This document shows positions 37,925 to 47,397 of a stretch of 64,000 bases of DNA, piece by piece (positions within the stretch are counted from its first letter, which is position 1; every line of letters begins with the position of its first letter). This DNA comes from Enterobacter asburiae (lineage in GTDB: Bacteria > Pseudomonadota > Gammaproteobacteria > Enterobacterales > Enterobacteriaceae): NCBI RefSeq assembly GCF_007035645.1, contig NZ_AP019633.1, forward strand, positions 66,976-130,975. The letters are read 5' to 3'. The notes under the pieces are model-generated. The model had not been told where the DNA came from, did not search any database, and saw nothing but the letters and a program-made list of their open reading frames with translations. The translations under genes were made by a program, and so were the position numbers.

Positions 37925-38684
37925 ACCTGAGCGAGAAAGCCAGCAAGGATCGCTGGTACTGGAATAACAGTATCCAGCGGGGCCGAAGTACCGCAATCAG
38001 AGAAAACTGGCAATCGAAACCCGCTGTGGCGTACTGCCGATATGCCGGTGACTTCGTGCTTATCGTCAAAGGCACCAAAGCACAGGGGGAATTATCAGAG
38101 AGGAGTGTCGGGGGGGCTCGAAGACAGCCTGAAAATCAGGCTTAACATGGACAAGCGCAGAATCACCCATGTTAATGACGGCTTTATCTTTCTGGGGCAC
38201 AGGATCATCCGCAAACGCAGTCGTTATGGCGAGATGCGGGTAGTTTCGACGATTCTGAAGGAAAAAACCAGATACTTCGCTGCATCACTGACAGCACTGT
38301 TATCAGGCAATTACAGTGAAAGCAAAGTTGATATGGCTGAACAACTCAACCGGAAACTTAAAGACTGGTCTCCGTTCTACCAGTTCGTTGATTTTAAAGT
38401 CAAAGTCTTCAGTTATATTGACCGTGCCGTGTTCTGGAAGCTGGCTCACTGGCTGGCCCGAAAATACCGTACAGGTATCGCTTCCCTGATGAGGTGGTGG
38501 TGTAAATCACCGAAACCGTGTCAGGGCAAAGCAAGAAGCCAGAAACACGTATACATCGCGCTTTACAGAAGTGGCAATGGCGTTCGCCAGCATTTAAATA
38601 GAGCGGATGCGCTTAAAGGTGCACGTCCGGTTCGGGGAGGAGAGGCAGGGAAATAGTCCGACTACGCCCTGCCTCTTACTCCAC
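37925..38684 (+). pseudogene. group II intron relic, 3' part with domain V
   Basis: Matches the intact intron at 59179-61448 (reverse strand) from codons for KDRWYWNNSIQRG to the intron end. The reverse-transcriptase catalytic site is altered to YAGDFVL where the intact copy has YADDFVL, and frameshifts occur. Domain V is kept at about 38601-38635 (AAAGGTGCACGTCCGGTTC). The 3' end lies at ...CTTACTCCAC, next to an IS3-family orfB fragment. Confidence 0.85.
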
Positions 38685-38830
38685 ACCGTACCAGCCAAGG
38701 CTGGTTCTATCTGGCGGTGGTTATCGATCTCTTCGCCTGTTACATAGATGAAACTGACTTTATCTCGCGATCTGACACTAGATACGCTGATGATGGACTG
38801 ATGACGAGGAAAACCTACAGTTGGGTCTTC
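38685..38830 (+). pseudogene. IS3-family orfB fragment after the intron relic
   Basis: The frame reads RTSQGWFYLAVVIDLFACYIDE, the DDE-region strand also seen after the intact intron (RTWQGWLYLAVVIDLFARN). Decays after about 40 codons. Shows that this intron copy too sat in the same codon of an IS3-family transposase. Confidence 0.75.
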
Positions 38831-39166
38831 GTATACTCAGACCAGCGCAGCTGGTGAGGCACTTGATCGGTCAGTGCATCGCTTTTTTTCTGAAGCCGGG
38901 TCAGATTGCTATATGTCGAGATTCCTTTTCAGAACGGCTGCCGAAGTTCATTCTGCGGAGTTTATACTGCTGTGCCTGAAGATGGTCTATTTCACGTTCC
39001 GGTTGCTCGGTTTTTCCTGCAGGGCGAGGATCAACGCATCCTGTTCGTCCAGACGCTCTTTAAACAGAAAAGTGTTGTCAGAATAGATGTAGTTAATAAG
39101 CCTGAGTTTTCTCAGGCCTATTATAGAGGCATGTAGGATATGTAATTTACTGATACAAATCATTTT
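38831..39166. other. gene-free stretch with possible decayed DNA
   Basis: Frames on the plus strand up to 70 codons exist but are not recognisable. A weak hairpin with a T-rich tail near 39095-39125 could terminate something from the left. Confidence 0.35.
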
Positions 39167-39673
39167 TTAAGGGTTATATATCGCCCCTTCAACACTTAAT
39201 GTATATGTGCCAGCATTAATTTTATGCTCTCCCGCTAACATTGCACTAAACGTATAACTCGGCGTTGTTGTTTCTGTAATAATCATATCTATGCCATTAA
39301 TAGATGAATAGCTCACTGCATCACCTACAAGCTGCAAAGGTAATTCATGTGAAAAGTTTTTCCCTTTTCCTTTTAGGATGGTTTTACTCCCAGAGGTTTC
39401 TGTTACTTGATTTGAATTGGTTGGACTAAATCTGAGCGCTAAACGTTGTGATGAACCATTGTCGGTCGTTATCTTAATATCAGCAATCTTGGTTCCCTTG
39501 GGATAGTCATTTTCAATTAATTCCATAGGTATTATAGAAATTGTAATGGGGACTGGTGCCTTTTTAACCTCAAAAGTCACTTCCTTATAAACATTATCTG
39601 AAAAGCTAGCGGCAAAACTACTAGCGTTAACAATCAGAAGGGTTGCAATTGTAAGGGATTTTAAATTTGTCAT
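39167..39673 (-). CDS. Saf-like pilin, right operon third
   Basis: A 168-residue secreted subunit with signal peptide about 1-22. Mature part begins SFSDNVYKEVTFEV, contains TKIADIKI, RLALRFSPTNSNQ and ends TLSVEGAIYNP. This is the same pattern as its two upstream neighbours. Start at 39673 is favoured over 39745 because it puts the signal peptide first. About 250 bases follow the second pilin gene before its start. No cysteines. Predicted fibre subunit assembled by the FGL chaperone and the intact usher. Confidence 0.78.
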   Translation of the reverse strand: MTNLKSLTIATLLIVNASSFAASFSDNVYKEVTFEVKKAPVPITISIIPMELIENDYPKGTKIADIKITTDNGSSQRLALRFSPTNSNQVTETSGSKTILKGKGKNFSHELPLQLVGDAVSYSSINGIDMIITETTTPSYTFSAMLAGEHKINAGTYTLSVEGAIYNP

Positions 39674-39919
39674 GGCGTTTCTCGCTTGCATTAGATTAAT
39701 TTTTTTCAAAAAATTAGTTACTGTAATTTTGACGTCCTTTGCCATATTTTTGCCTCAAATTGTTTAAGTATCATTGAGGAAAAAATCTAAGCTTCACAGT
39801 TAATGCTATTTAAACTAGCTAAGTTGACCTATTCCTATATGTGAGAGCCTTTCCATTAGCGTTTTTTCATCTGGCATTCTTTTCAGGAGCATTGCAACCC
39901 GCCGGCTGCAAATGCTATG

Positions 39920-40417
39920 TCAATCGTTATATACCGCAGCCTGAATTGAGACCGGGTACACACCCGGTTCAATCTCCTGAGCTGCAGCCAAGCTAATGTC
40001 CGCCTCTACCGGCCCCTTCTGCCCGGAGACGTAAAACGTCTCTGTACCCAGCACAGTCGCTGTCAGGTCATAAATGTTCAACATCAGCTTCAAAGTTTTT
40101 TTTGGCTGTGTTTTGTTTTTCACCGTCACGACATTGCCGTTCACCCCCTGACTTGGGGACAGCAACCAGCGGAATCCAATCTTCTCGTCACGCTCACTGC
40201 TGGCGCGCAGAGTTGCTACTTTCGTACCAGCTTCCATCGTCACGCTAGCGTACAGACCTGTGATTTGCTCGAGCGTCAGGGTGACACTGTTTATGTCGCG
40301 TGTGAATTCCAGCGAGACGTCTGCATTTATGCGGTCACTGAAGGCATCGGATAATGCCGGTGCAGACAATCCCGCCATGACGCCTGCAATAATCAGCTTT
40401 GTCATCTTTATATTCAT
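39920..40417 (-). CDS. Saf-like pilin, right operon second
   Basis: A 165-residue secreted subunit; signal peptide about 1-23 ending ALSDA. Mature part shows FSDRINADVSLEF, TLTLEQITGLYASV, AGTKVATLRAS, IGFRWLLSPSQG, and ends SIQAAVYND. The N-terminal FSDRI resembles the FSDRQ donor segment of the first pilin. ATG at 40417 has CGGA nine bases upstream; an ATG at 40426 is possible. Follows the first pilin by about 50 bases. No cysteines. Confidence 0.82.
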   Translation of the reverse strand: MNIKMTKLIIAGVMAGLSAPALSDAFSDRINADVSLEFTRDINSVTLTLEQITGLYASVTMEAGTKVATLRASSERDEKIGFRWLLSPSQGVNGNVVTVKNKTQPKKTLKLMLNIYDLTATVLGTETFYVSGQKGPVEADISLAAAQEIEPGVYPVSIQAAVYND

Positions 40418-40468
40418 GTTAATCATTCCGATTGTTATGTATTAACAAGGAAATAGCCTGGGCAGGAA

Positions 40469-40975
40469 TTACGGGTTGTACACTGCGGCATCAACAGCTA
40501 TAAGGTATGATCCCGGCATAATGTCTTGGTTTGCGGCGAGAACAATATCATTAGTCAGGTTGCCGGCAACATCAGACACGAAGAATGTGTCGGTTCCCTC
40601 CGTTATCGGACTCACGCCTTGTTTCTCAGCAAATGCCAGAGTCACGTATGTATTTGGCTCACTCACATGATTAACCTGAACAATTCTGCCATTTTCCTGA
40701 ATGCTCTGATATATTTTATCGGACCAGCGGAAGCCCAGTTGTGCTGGGTACTCGCTAATCACACTCAGATTCGCAATTTTCGTGCCAGCTTGTATATTTT
40801 GCCCCGCGGACAGATTCTTAATCTGGCTCAGTTTCAGTGTCACCTTGTTAAGCTGGCGGGCATAGGTCAGGTCAGCCTCGATCACCTGACGATCGCTGAA
40901 GTCAGCGGCGAGGACGGATGCTGAAGACCATATCAGGGCACTGGCAAAAACCAGTTTTTTCATTTTATAAATCAT
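40469..40975 (-). CDS. Saf-like pilin, right operon first
   Basis: A 168-residue secreted subunit, signal peptide about 1-24 (KKLVFASALIWSSASVLAA). Mature part starts DFSDRQVIEADLTY, with TLKLSQIKNLSAGQ, GTKIANLSV, LGFRWSDK and the end AVDAAVYNP. First structural pilin after the tip subunit of the intact operon, so probably the major fibre protein in the present orientation. Signal peptide and the next six residues are the same as in the left pilin at 29119, where the inverted repeat ends. ATG at 40975 has GGAAAA upstream. No cysteines. Confidence 0.85.
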   Translation of the reverse strand: MIYKMKKLVFASALIWSSASVLAADFSDRQVIEADLTYARQLNKVTLKLSQIKNLSAGQNIQAGTKIANLSVISEYPAQLGFRWSDKIYQSIQENGRIVQVNHVSEPNTYVTLAFAEKQGVSPITEGTDTFFVSDVAGNLTNDIVLAANQDIMPGSYLIAVDAAVYNP

Positions 40976-41078
40976 CTTTTTTCCATTATTCTGGGTTTTG
41001 ACCCTGCTGAACCACACTTTACGGATCCGAAAATTACTGGCCTTTCGTACCCATGGTCACAGTAAAAGGAGTTGTGTT

Positions 41079-41528
41079 TTAGAGGCTCAGCACCGTTGAC
41101 GCCCCGATAAGCAACCGCCACATGCCGGGGCTTGCCTCCTGATGGCCGTCCGTAACTATCCTGAAATTGACACTGTTCTGACTACTCAGAATACGCAGGC
41201 CACGTCCTGCATCTTCTGCGGTCGCCGGCTCGTCGGTCTCAATCCTGACCCGAAGTGGAAGACCTGTACCACCGGGGGAGGTGAGTGCAAGACGATAATC
41301 GCCAGCATCCTGACCCCCTTCCAGCCACAGACGGAAACCTTCATGCGGCCCATTCCAGGTCACCCGCCCCCTTCCGAGCAGGGAGCCGTCTGCAACAGGC
41401 CCGGCGGTTCGGGTCGCTTCCGGGCGAAAATCGATATGCGGAATGTCTGCCGATGCCGGAAGCGACTGCAGGAAACTCAGGATTATGGCGACCAGGGTCG
41501 CCCGCAAGATTGCTTTCAGAATTCTCAT
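41079..41528 (-). CDS. AfaD-like fimbrial tip/invasin subunit, copy 2
   Basis: Encodes the same 149 residues as the gene at 28566 (GSLLGRGRV, HEGFRLWL, NFRIVTDGHQEASPG). Here it follows an intact usher by 21 bases and precedes the pilins by about 100 bases, so this copy belongs to the functional operon. The order chaperone, usher, tip subunit, pilins resembles a saf/afa-type operon with the pilins last. Confidence 0.8.
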   Translation of the reverse strand: MRILKAILRATLVAIILSFLQSLPASADIPHIDFRPEATRTAGPVADGSLLGRGRVTWNGPHEGFRLWLEGGQDAGDYRLALTSPGGTGLPLRVRIETDEPATAEDAGRGLRILSSQNSVNFRIVTDGHQEASPGMWRLLIGASTVLSL

Positions 41529-41549
41529 CTAATTCTCCTGTGGGTGCCG

Positions 41550-44066
41550 TCAGCGGCACGTCGCCTGTATGGTATGGACGCCTGAAGCTCCCGGACTTGC
41601 AGGGAGTGTATAGTTTGCACTGCACTCGCTTCCGCTCCAGCGGACTAAAAGTTTACCTTTTACCGGCAGTCCGGTTAGGTATACCTCACCGCCAGCGCCG
41701 GCAACGCCGGCACCGCCTTCCGCCCCAGACACGGTTACTAGAGCGCCGAATGGAACACCGCTGCCATCTACCCGCGTCAGACGCATCAGAGCACGCGCAC
41801 CGGAGCGGGTATTAAAGCGTGCCGTGACGACGGCTCCACGAGTAGGTACCACCCGTACATCCGTCTGGGTGATTTCTACATCATCAGCAAGACTCAGCGG
41901 ATCAAGACTAATTATGTTTTCCTGATACGGTGTAACCGACGGATGCAAAGTGTACCCACGATAATCGGTCCGCACACCGGAGGTGCCACTGACAGAAACA
42001 CCTGCTGCACCGGGGGCCTGCACCAGGCTAACAGTGCCCGGTATGTTCTGTCCGAATGTCAATCCGTTTTCGTGCAGAATCATACCGCCATTAAGTTCTG
42101 CGCTAACGGTACGCTGCTGAGTGTTATAGCTGTAACCAGTCCCGGCATTACCATAGGCTCCGCTCCAGCCCAGATGCATATAGCCGTTGTTCGTTGACGG
42201 TCCTTCACGACTGAGGCTGCGGGCTTGGCGTACGTCCCAGTTCAGGCGGTGGTCCAAAGCGGAACCGTTGAGACCCAGGCTATGGGTATCCCCGCTGCGG
42301 CCCATGGTGCCCTGATAAGAGGCTGTGATGGTGCTGTCGGCACGACTTGTGAGCGGCAAACTGAGCCACAGACTGCTCAGTGACTCATTTCGAATTGCCC
42401 CAGTGGCAGTGGTGCTCCGCGTACGGGACTGACTCAGTGAAAGCCTTGCCCCCCATGGCAGTCCCATTCCGTAGCTCAGGCCATAGTTATTGTCATTTCC
42501 GTCATGGTGCCAGTAGTCTGTGATGGAATAATTAATCCCCAGACTACCAAAACGACCTATTGCCTGAGAGACGGCAATACTGGTCGTGGAGCGCATGCGA
42601 CCGTAACTTCGGTTGTACCAGAGGTTACTGTCAGTCGGATTAGTCCGGCCGTAGCTATTGAGAGTCTCCTCAATAGTCGCAAATCCAGGAGTAGCATGAC
42701 GATAGCCTGCTACGGTAAGGGTTGTATCGGTAGCGTCGATGAGTTTGCTGTAGCGCACACGCCATGCCGTTCCCTGTTCTTTGTCTTGGTCACGCAGCTG
42801 CGCCTGGGCACCGGTTACGTCAAAAGACGCAGATCCCCAATTACCAAGGGATACTCCCAGCCCGAGCGCTGCGGACCGATACGCTTTTGCACCCTGCAAG
42901 CCGCCGTAGATTGTCAGATCATAAGGCAGACCGTAGAGCAGCACAGCCTGCCCAATAGTTGCAGCTTCTGTGTTATGGTCAGCAGGCCGATACTGGCCTG
43001 CCATCAGGCCGTAACTAAGATACCCTTCCTTCAGAGAGACCGCGGGGGTCTGATAGGGTACGCTGAAGGTCTGCTGGCTTCCATCACTTTCGCGCACTGA
43101 CACCTGAAGCTCTCCGCCCCAGCGGCCCGCCAAGGTAAGATCCCGCAGGGCAAACGGACCCGGAGCCACAGTGGTTTCATACAGCAGGTATCCTCCCTGT
43201 CGAACCTCAACGCGCGCCTGGGTTCGGGCGATACCACGAATCATAGGGGCAAAAGCGCGTTCGGTATAAGGCACCATCAGCTCGTCTGAAGCCAGCATTA
43301 CGCCGCGGAACGGTACACCGTTAAATACTTTGTCTTCCGTGGTACGGTCTCCGAGGGACAGCCTACTGCGCAGGCCACGAAGGCCACGCTCGGCATATGT
43401 ATAGCTTGTCTGCCAGCGCGCCTGCGTATTCTCCTGTTTCTGCCAGTTGGACTGGCTGCGCAGGCGCCAAGCTCCGGCGTTCAGACCAGGACTCAACTGC
43501 GCGAAGCTGCTGTCGCTATTTTTCCCACTGTTACCGCGCAGTTCGGTGCGACTTGTACTGGCGCTGTAGTTCATAAGAAAAGCCGGAATACCATCGTCCC
43601 ACAGAGACTGTGGCGCAATTCCTTTACTGGCGGGCCGAAGATGGATTTGCGGTACCGACAGACGAAGTTGCTGCTCGCTAAAGCTGAAGTTGTAGGTTGT
43701 CCCGGACAGTATGGAAAGATCAGCACAGCCGGAACCGTTGTCAAGCGACTGAAAATCCTCTGTGCGCACGCCATAGCGCGCTAGCTGTTCGACACTCAGA
43801 CAAGGGTAAAGCACGGGACGGTTATCCTCACGCACCAGCGAGAACACAACCTCCCGGCTGTCCACTCGCTGGCCATTGAGCAGAATGTCGACCATATAGG
43901 TTCCCGGCAGCTGCGCACCTTCGTTAAAAAGGCTTATGTCTGCTCCGACCCCGGCCTCTCCCAGCATAGCCGGGTCGAAAGTATAGGTGCGTGCGGCCGC
44001 AGACTCTGAAAACAGTGTCAGGCAGGTCAAAACGGCAGGCACGCAAAATATCGCAGTAATACGCAT
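41550..44066 (-). CDS. fimbrial outer-membrane usher, intact
   Basis: An 838-residue usher. Signal peptide about 1-24, N-terminal domain with YTFDPAMLGEAGVGADISLFN and the cysteine pair region (YPCLSVEQL, GSGCADLS), a long beta-barrel with plug, and C-terminal domains ending in a cysteine pair (SECSANY, IQATCR). Motifs such as GWNGVPFRG-like FNGVPFRGVMLASD, APGPFALRDL and SYGLMAGQYR are usual for the family. It exports and assembles chaperone-subunit complexes through the outer membrane. ATG at 44066 has GGGGAG upstream; a GTG at 44108 would overlap the chaperone stop. It is the only complete usher for the FGL chaperones in this window; the left copy is deleted. Confidence 0.95.
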   Translation of the reverse strand: MRITAIFCVPAVLTCLTLFSESAAARTYTFDPAMLGEAGVGADISLFNEGAQLPGTYMVDILLNGQRVDSREVVFSLVREDNRPVLYPCLSVEQLARYGVRTEDFQSLDNGSGCADLSILSGTTYNFSFSEQQLRLSVPQIHLRPASKGIAPQSLWDDGIPAFLMNYSASTSRTELRGNSGKNSDSSFAQLSPGLNAGAWRLRSQSNWQKQENTQARWQTSYTYAERGLRGLRSRLSLGDRTTEDKVFNGVPFRGVMLASDELMVPYTERAFAPMIRGIARTQARVEVRQGGYLLYETTVAPGPFALRDLTLAGRWGGELQVSVRESDGSQQTFSVPYQTPAVSLKEGYLSYGLMAGQYRPADHNTEAATIGQAVLLYGLPYDLTIYGGLQGAKAYRSAALGLGVSLGNWGSASFDVTGAQAQLRDQDKEQGTAWRVRYSKLIDATDTTLTVAGYRHATPGFATIEETLNSYGRTNPTDSNLWYNRSYGRMRSTTSIAVSQAIGRFGSLGINYSITDYWHHDGNDNNYGLSYGMGLPWGARLSLSQSRTRSTTATGAIRNESLSSLWLSLPLTSRADSTITASYQGTMGRSGDTHSLGLNGSALDHRLNWDVRQARSLSREGPSTNNGYMHLGWSGAYGNAGTGYSYNTQQRTVSAELNGGMILHENGLTFGQNIPGTVSLVQAPGAAGVSVSGTSGVRTDYRGYTLHPSVTPYQENIISLDPLSLADDVEITQTDVRVVPTRGAVVTARFNTRSGARALMRLTRVDGSGVPFGALVTVSGAEGGAGVAGAGGEVYLTGLPVKGKLLVRWSGSECSANYTLPASPGASGVHTIQATCR

Positions 44067-44104
44067 GGTTTGATGGCTCCCCGGAAAACTAAAGATGAAA
44101 ATCA

Positions 44105-44869
44105 TCACTGAATACGGGCGGTTACCTGCGCGCTATCACCGCCCAGGTCGTTAATCACCACATACTTCAGCTCGCTGGCCGGACCGGTACCACCGGATAC
44201 GGTGTAGATGCGACTGCTGAACGGCGCGATATAGTCCGGGGCATCAATGGATTTTCCACCCACAGAGATGGTCTTGAGGTTAATGAAATAAGGCGAGTTA
44301 TTCATCGCCCGCACCCCTTTAGCATCGCGGTACCAGGTGAGCTCTGAGCTTGCCGCTTCCGGGGTGCTGCTCAGACCTGCAGGCCGTGTAAAGAGTTTGA
44401 TGCACTGACGAAGCTTAACCTTAACGTCAAGTGTGGCGCTGCCGTTTTTGGCGTCCTTGCGCTCATCCCAGGCGTCCCCTTTTTCAGGCGGGATACCTGT
44501 CACGCAGAACCAGTTGAGGGATTCACGATCCTTCGGGCTGCTGTCGCCGGTCATTATGATGCGCACACGGCTCTGCTGGCCTGCGTCAAGTCTGAACAGG
44601 GGAGGGGTAACCGAGAACGGTACACGGCTCCCACCATCATCAGGAGAAACTTCGCTCTGGGCAAGAACAGGGAAATCGTTCGGGTTATTGATAGTGACGG
44701 AAACCCCTGTCGAGCCCGGTGTGTATATCAGACGGGTTGCACTGAGGCCGACAGAGTAGGTGGTGGTCTTCTGCTCCAGTTTGGTTTGTGGCTCCGCTGA
44801 GCTGGCGGAAGGCATAACGAAAATAAGCGCGAGGAACAGCGGCGCGCGGGTAATATGGGTGTTTTTCAC
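44105..44869 (-). CDS. FGL-type fimbrial periplasmic chaperone, copy 2
   Basis: Identical in protein sequence to the gene at 27386, with the long F1-G1 loop and Cys122/Cys156 pair. It is the first gene of the intact right operon, and its GTG start is preceded by GGAG. It brings pilin and tip subunits to the usher encoded next to it, overlapping that frame by a few bases if the GTG start at 44108 is used. Confidence 0.95.
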   Translation of the reverse strand: MKNTHITRAPLFLALIFVMPSASSAEPQTKLEQKTTTYSVGLSATRLIYTPGSTGVSVTINNPNDFPVLAQSEVSPDDGGSRVPFSVTPPLFRLDAGQQSRVRIIMTGDSSPKDRESLNWFCVTGIPPEKGDAWDERKDAKNGSATLDVKVKLRQCIKLFTRPAGLSSTPEAASSELTWYRDAKGVRAMNNSPYFINLKTISVGGKSIDAPDYIAPFSSRIYTVSGGTGPASELKYVVINDLGGDSAQVTARIQ

Positions 44870-45404
44870 CAGAAACTCCAGTCAGTAAAAGCAGTAAGCA
44901 GCATTCCTGCATCCAGGCAATAAAACCGCAGTTCTGCATCTTTGTGGCGCTTGATTCCAGGATAAAGCAGGATTGCCGGGCGGAAAATCAGGGCGCATCC
45001 ACAAAATGAAGCGTCCTGCGGGCAAGATTAAAGTGTTCCTCAAATCTGCCTGAAAAAACCGCAAGGCAGGCGCATAGTGGCTTTATTTTACCGCTGCGCA
45101 TGATGCAGCAATGCGGCGACGGTTTATGGGATTAGGTCGCTCTAATTGCGGAAAAATAATAGGAAGGACAGGGTGGTTATTGAAAGATAATATTTCAATT
45201 ACATAAATATTAATTTATAACACTATGCACAACCTTTATATCAGCATATAATGTCGCGATGGCGGCGGGTGGAGGATGGAGGGTGGCACTATATAAGAGT
45301 CCGAATGGCGAAGCAGATAATCCAGTTCGCAGCCGGATGTAAGGAGCGGGCGACTGAGGGAAGCAGCAGTGGGAACTAACTGAGGCTGCTGCGAGGGATC
45401 TGCA

Positions 45405-46154
45405 AGGGGGCATAAGACACTGGATTTGCATCGGTTATATCGAATCAGATAGTGCATTAAAACGGATGCGTATTTATGGGAATGCTGTATGTACGTTCAT
45501 TCACTATCAAGATGAATATATCTTTAAGTATATCCGGAGTTGATAATTATCTCAAAAAAGCTTCAGGTAATACATTTTTATCTCAGAAGCTCATCACTAC
45601 CATTGCCGGAGAAAATGAGTGGTAGCAACTTAATGGCAGGAGATGAGCCATGACAGTGTTCTATCATGACAGTAGCTGCAGCACACTCCACATTAAAACC
45701 AGAGCGTTACAGTCCCGTCCCCCTTTTCCCTTTCTGGCGGATATTCATAAAAATTATTTCAGTAGGTATCAATGGTGAACACAAAAATGTACTGCCAATT
45801 ATCAACAGTAGTATCCGCTTGTGGCTCGTGGAGGAAAGCACTCAACTGATCTAGATCACGCTGGCCAGAGCTGTCTGCATGAGTCAGTAGTTAGAAATAT
45901 TGCCGGGGGGGGTATATTTCTAATTTCGCGCATTTAATAGATGCAAAAACCAATGAAGTGGTAAAATCAAAGTATATAAAACTAAATTAACGGTGATTGC
46001 AATGTTTTGTACTTATTGTATCTTTATTTGGCTAATATTATTCTGTTCAGTTTTTTTAATGCCTGACACATTTGGCCCCACTCAACGCCAATTTACTGTT
46101 GAATGGCTATCATTTACTGAATACCTTGATACTAACATCACTTAAGGAAGAAAA
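45405..46154. other. intergenic region between two divergent fimbrial operons
   Basis: No gene in 750 bases; AT-rich from about 45440. It separates the leftward FGL operon from the rightward archaic pilus operon and must hold both promoters (the first partly inside the inverted repeat). AAGGAAG at 46144-46150 is the ribosome-binding site of the next gene. Confidence 0.4.
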
Positions 46155-46643
46155 ATGATACTTAATAAGTTAACGGCCGCTCTGGGCTGTTTATTCATGA
46201 TGGTTTCTGCACATTCAGCCTATGCTGAAATAGAAACAAACTCATTTAACGTAAAAATCGCCGTAAGCAGCCTTTGTAAAATTGATAATATTCAGGATGT
46301 TGATTTTGGAACTGTATCAGAAGCTATTGACGGTGATGTGGTTAAGGATACTATGCTAAAAATCAAATGCAATGACCTGAAGCCTTATACTATATCACTC
46401 ACTCCTTCAAATGATTCCCCGGTTGGACAAGGACAAATGAAATCATCTGAAGGCCATACAATCAATTACGGCTTGTATTCTAATGAGGCTGCCACGACTC
46501 CATGGGGAAGCATGAATCTTCAGCAGTATACTGGTAATGGCCGTAAGCAGAACTACCCTGTATATGTAAAAGTAGCCGGATCTGAATTTGATGCGCCATC
46601 AGGCTCCTATCACGATATAGTCAAGGTTCAGGTACATTACTAA
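46155..46643 (+). CDS. archaic pilus major subunit (spore coat U domain)
   Basis: A 162-residue secreted pilin, signal peptide about 1-24. Spore-coat-U (SCPU) type fold: VKIAVSSLCKIDNIQDVDFGTV near the N-terminus, I-K-C-N in the next strand, and the ending KVQVHY; two cysteines pair as in CsuA/B. First gene of a four-gene archaic chaperone-usher operon like csu in Acinetobacter, but with one pilin only. AGGAAG precedes the ATG. The structural fibre is expected to be thin and to aid surface attachment. Confidence 0.85.
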   Translation: MILNKLTAALGCLFMMVSAHSAYAEIETNSFNVKIAVSSLCKIDNIQDVDFGTVSEAIDGDVVKDTMLKIKCNDLKPYTISLTPSNDSPVGQGQMKSSEGHTINYGLYSNEAATTPWGSMNLQQYTGNGRKQNYPVYVKVAGSEFDAPSGSYHDIVKVQVHY

Positions 46644-46645
46644 AA

Positions 46646-47389
46646 ATGTTTGTTTTGATCATGAAAGTCTTGAAAATCATGGTCACTTTGTCCGCTGGAC
46701 TGGTGATGCTATTTACCAGTTCAGCGGCAGTAGCGACCGGGTTGCAGGTCACCCCCCTTTCGGTAGAACTTGCAGAAAACACCAAAGCGACTGAAATGTG
46801 GCTCCTGAACACGAAATCAACGGCTATTGATGCTCAGATAAGACTATACCAGTGGGATCAAAGAGAAAATAAAGATGTACTTCTTCCCACTTCGTCCCTG
46901 ATTATCAGTCCACCTTTCACTAAAATTCCTCCGGGTGGAAAGCAACTGGTTCGCGTGATTAGGGGGAAGCAGTCAGACAATTCATCCCCACTGGAAGCCT
47001 ACAGGATTGTGGTAAACGAACTCCCGGCACCATCAACAAAAGAGAAAGGCGTTGATTTTGTAATGGAGTACTCGCTTCCTGTTTTCGTGCTTAACAGACC
47101 TGTGGATAAAACGTCACAAACAACTCTTCTCTCCCTCATTAAGAAAGAAGGGAAACATTTTATAAGGGTAGTAAACACCGGAGCGTATATAAGCCATCTT
47201 TACGATATTCATTACATTGCTCCTACAGGTAAAAAGTATCCGCTCCGCCTGAGTGGGCTTGGTTATGTCCTTCCTGGAAAAGAAATGGAATGGGATAGCG
47301 GTTTGAACTCAGCAGTAATACATAACGGTGGGAGTATTGAATTTATGCAGAGCGGAATCAAACATACACAGTTAATAAATTTACGATAA
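46646..47389 (+). CDS. archaic pilus periplasmic chaperone (CsuC-like)
   Basis: A 247-residue secreted chaperone with signal peptide about 1-31. Motifs: LQVTPLSVELAENTKATEMWLLNT at the start of domain 1, IYQWDQRENKD-type second strand (RLYQWDQ), LIISPPFTKIPPGGKQLVRVIR and YRIVVNELP. This fits the sigma/archaic clade (CsuC) rather than FGL or FGS groups. It begins 2 bases after the pilin stop. Also starts at codon 6 (46661) are possible. Folds the subunits of this operon. Confidence 0.88.
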   Translation: MFVLIMKVLKIMVTLSAGLVMLFTSSAAVATGLQVTPLSVELAENTKATEMWLLNTKSTAIDAQIRLYQWDQRENKDVLLPTSSLIISPPFTKIPPGGKQLVRVIRGKQSDNSSPLEAYRIVVNELPAPSTKEKGVDFVMEYSLPVFVLNRPVDKTSQTTLLSLIKKEGKHFIRVVNTGAYISHLYDIHYIAPTGKKYPLRLSGLGYVLPGKEMEWDSGLNSAVIHNGGSIEFMQSGIKHTQLINLR

Positions 47390-47397
47390 ACACAAAT

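Larger units (their letters stand above)
40885..45404. repeat. inner inverted repeat, right arm
   Basis: A 4520-bp mirror of 26851-29209, complete where the left arm lacks 2161 bp. Ends inside the first pilin gene at the codons for DFSDRQ and, on the other side, about 0.5 kb upstream of the chaperone. Confidence 0.95.

Noticed and set aside
41285..41815. Plus-strand open frame of 176 codons in the usher/tip region
   Set aside because: Antisense shadow, also seen partly at 28246-28809 in the mirrored arm.
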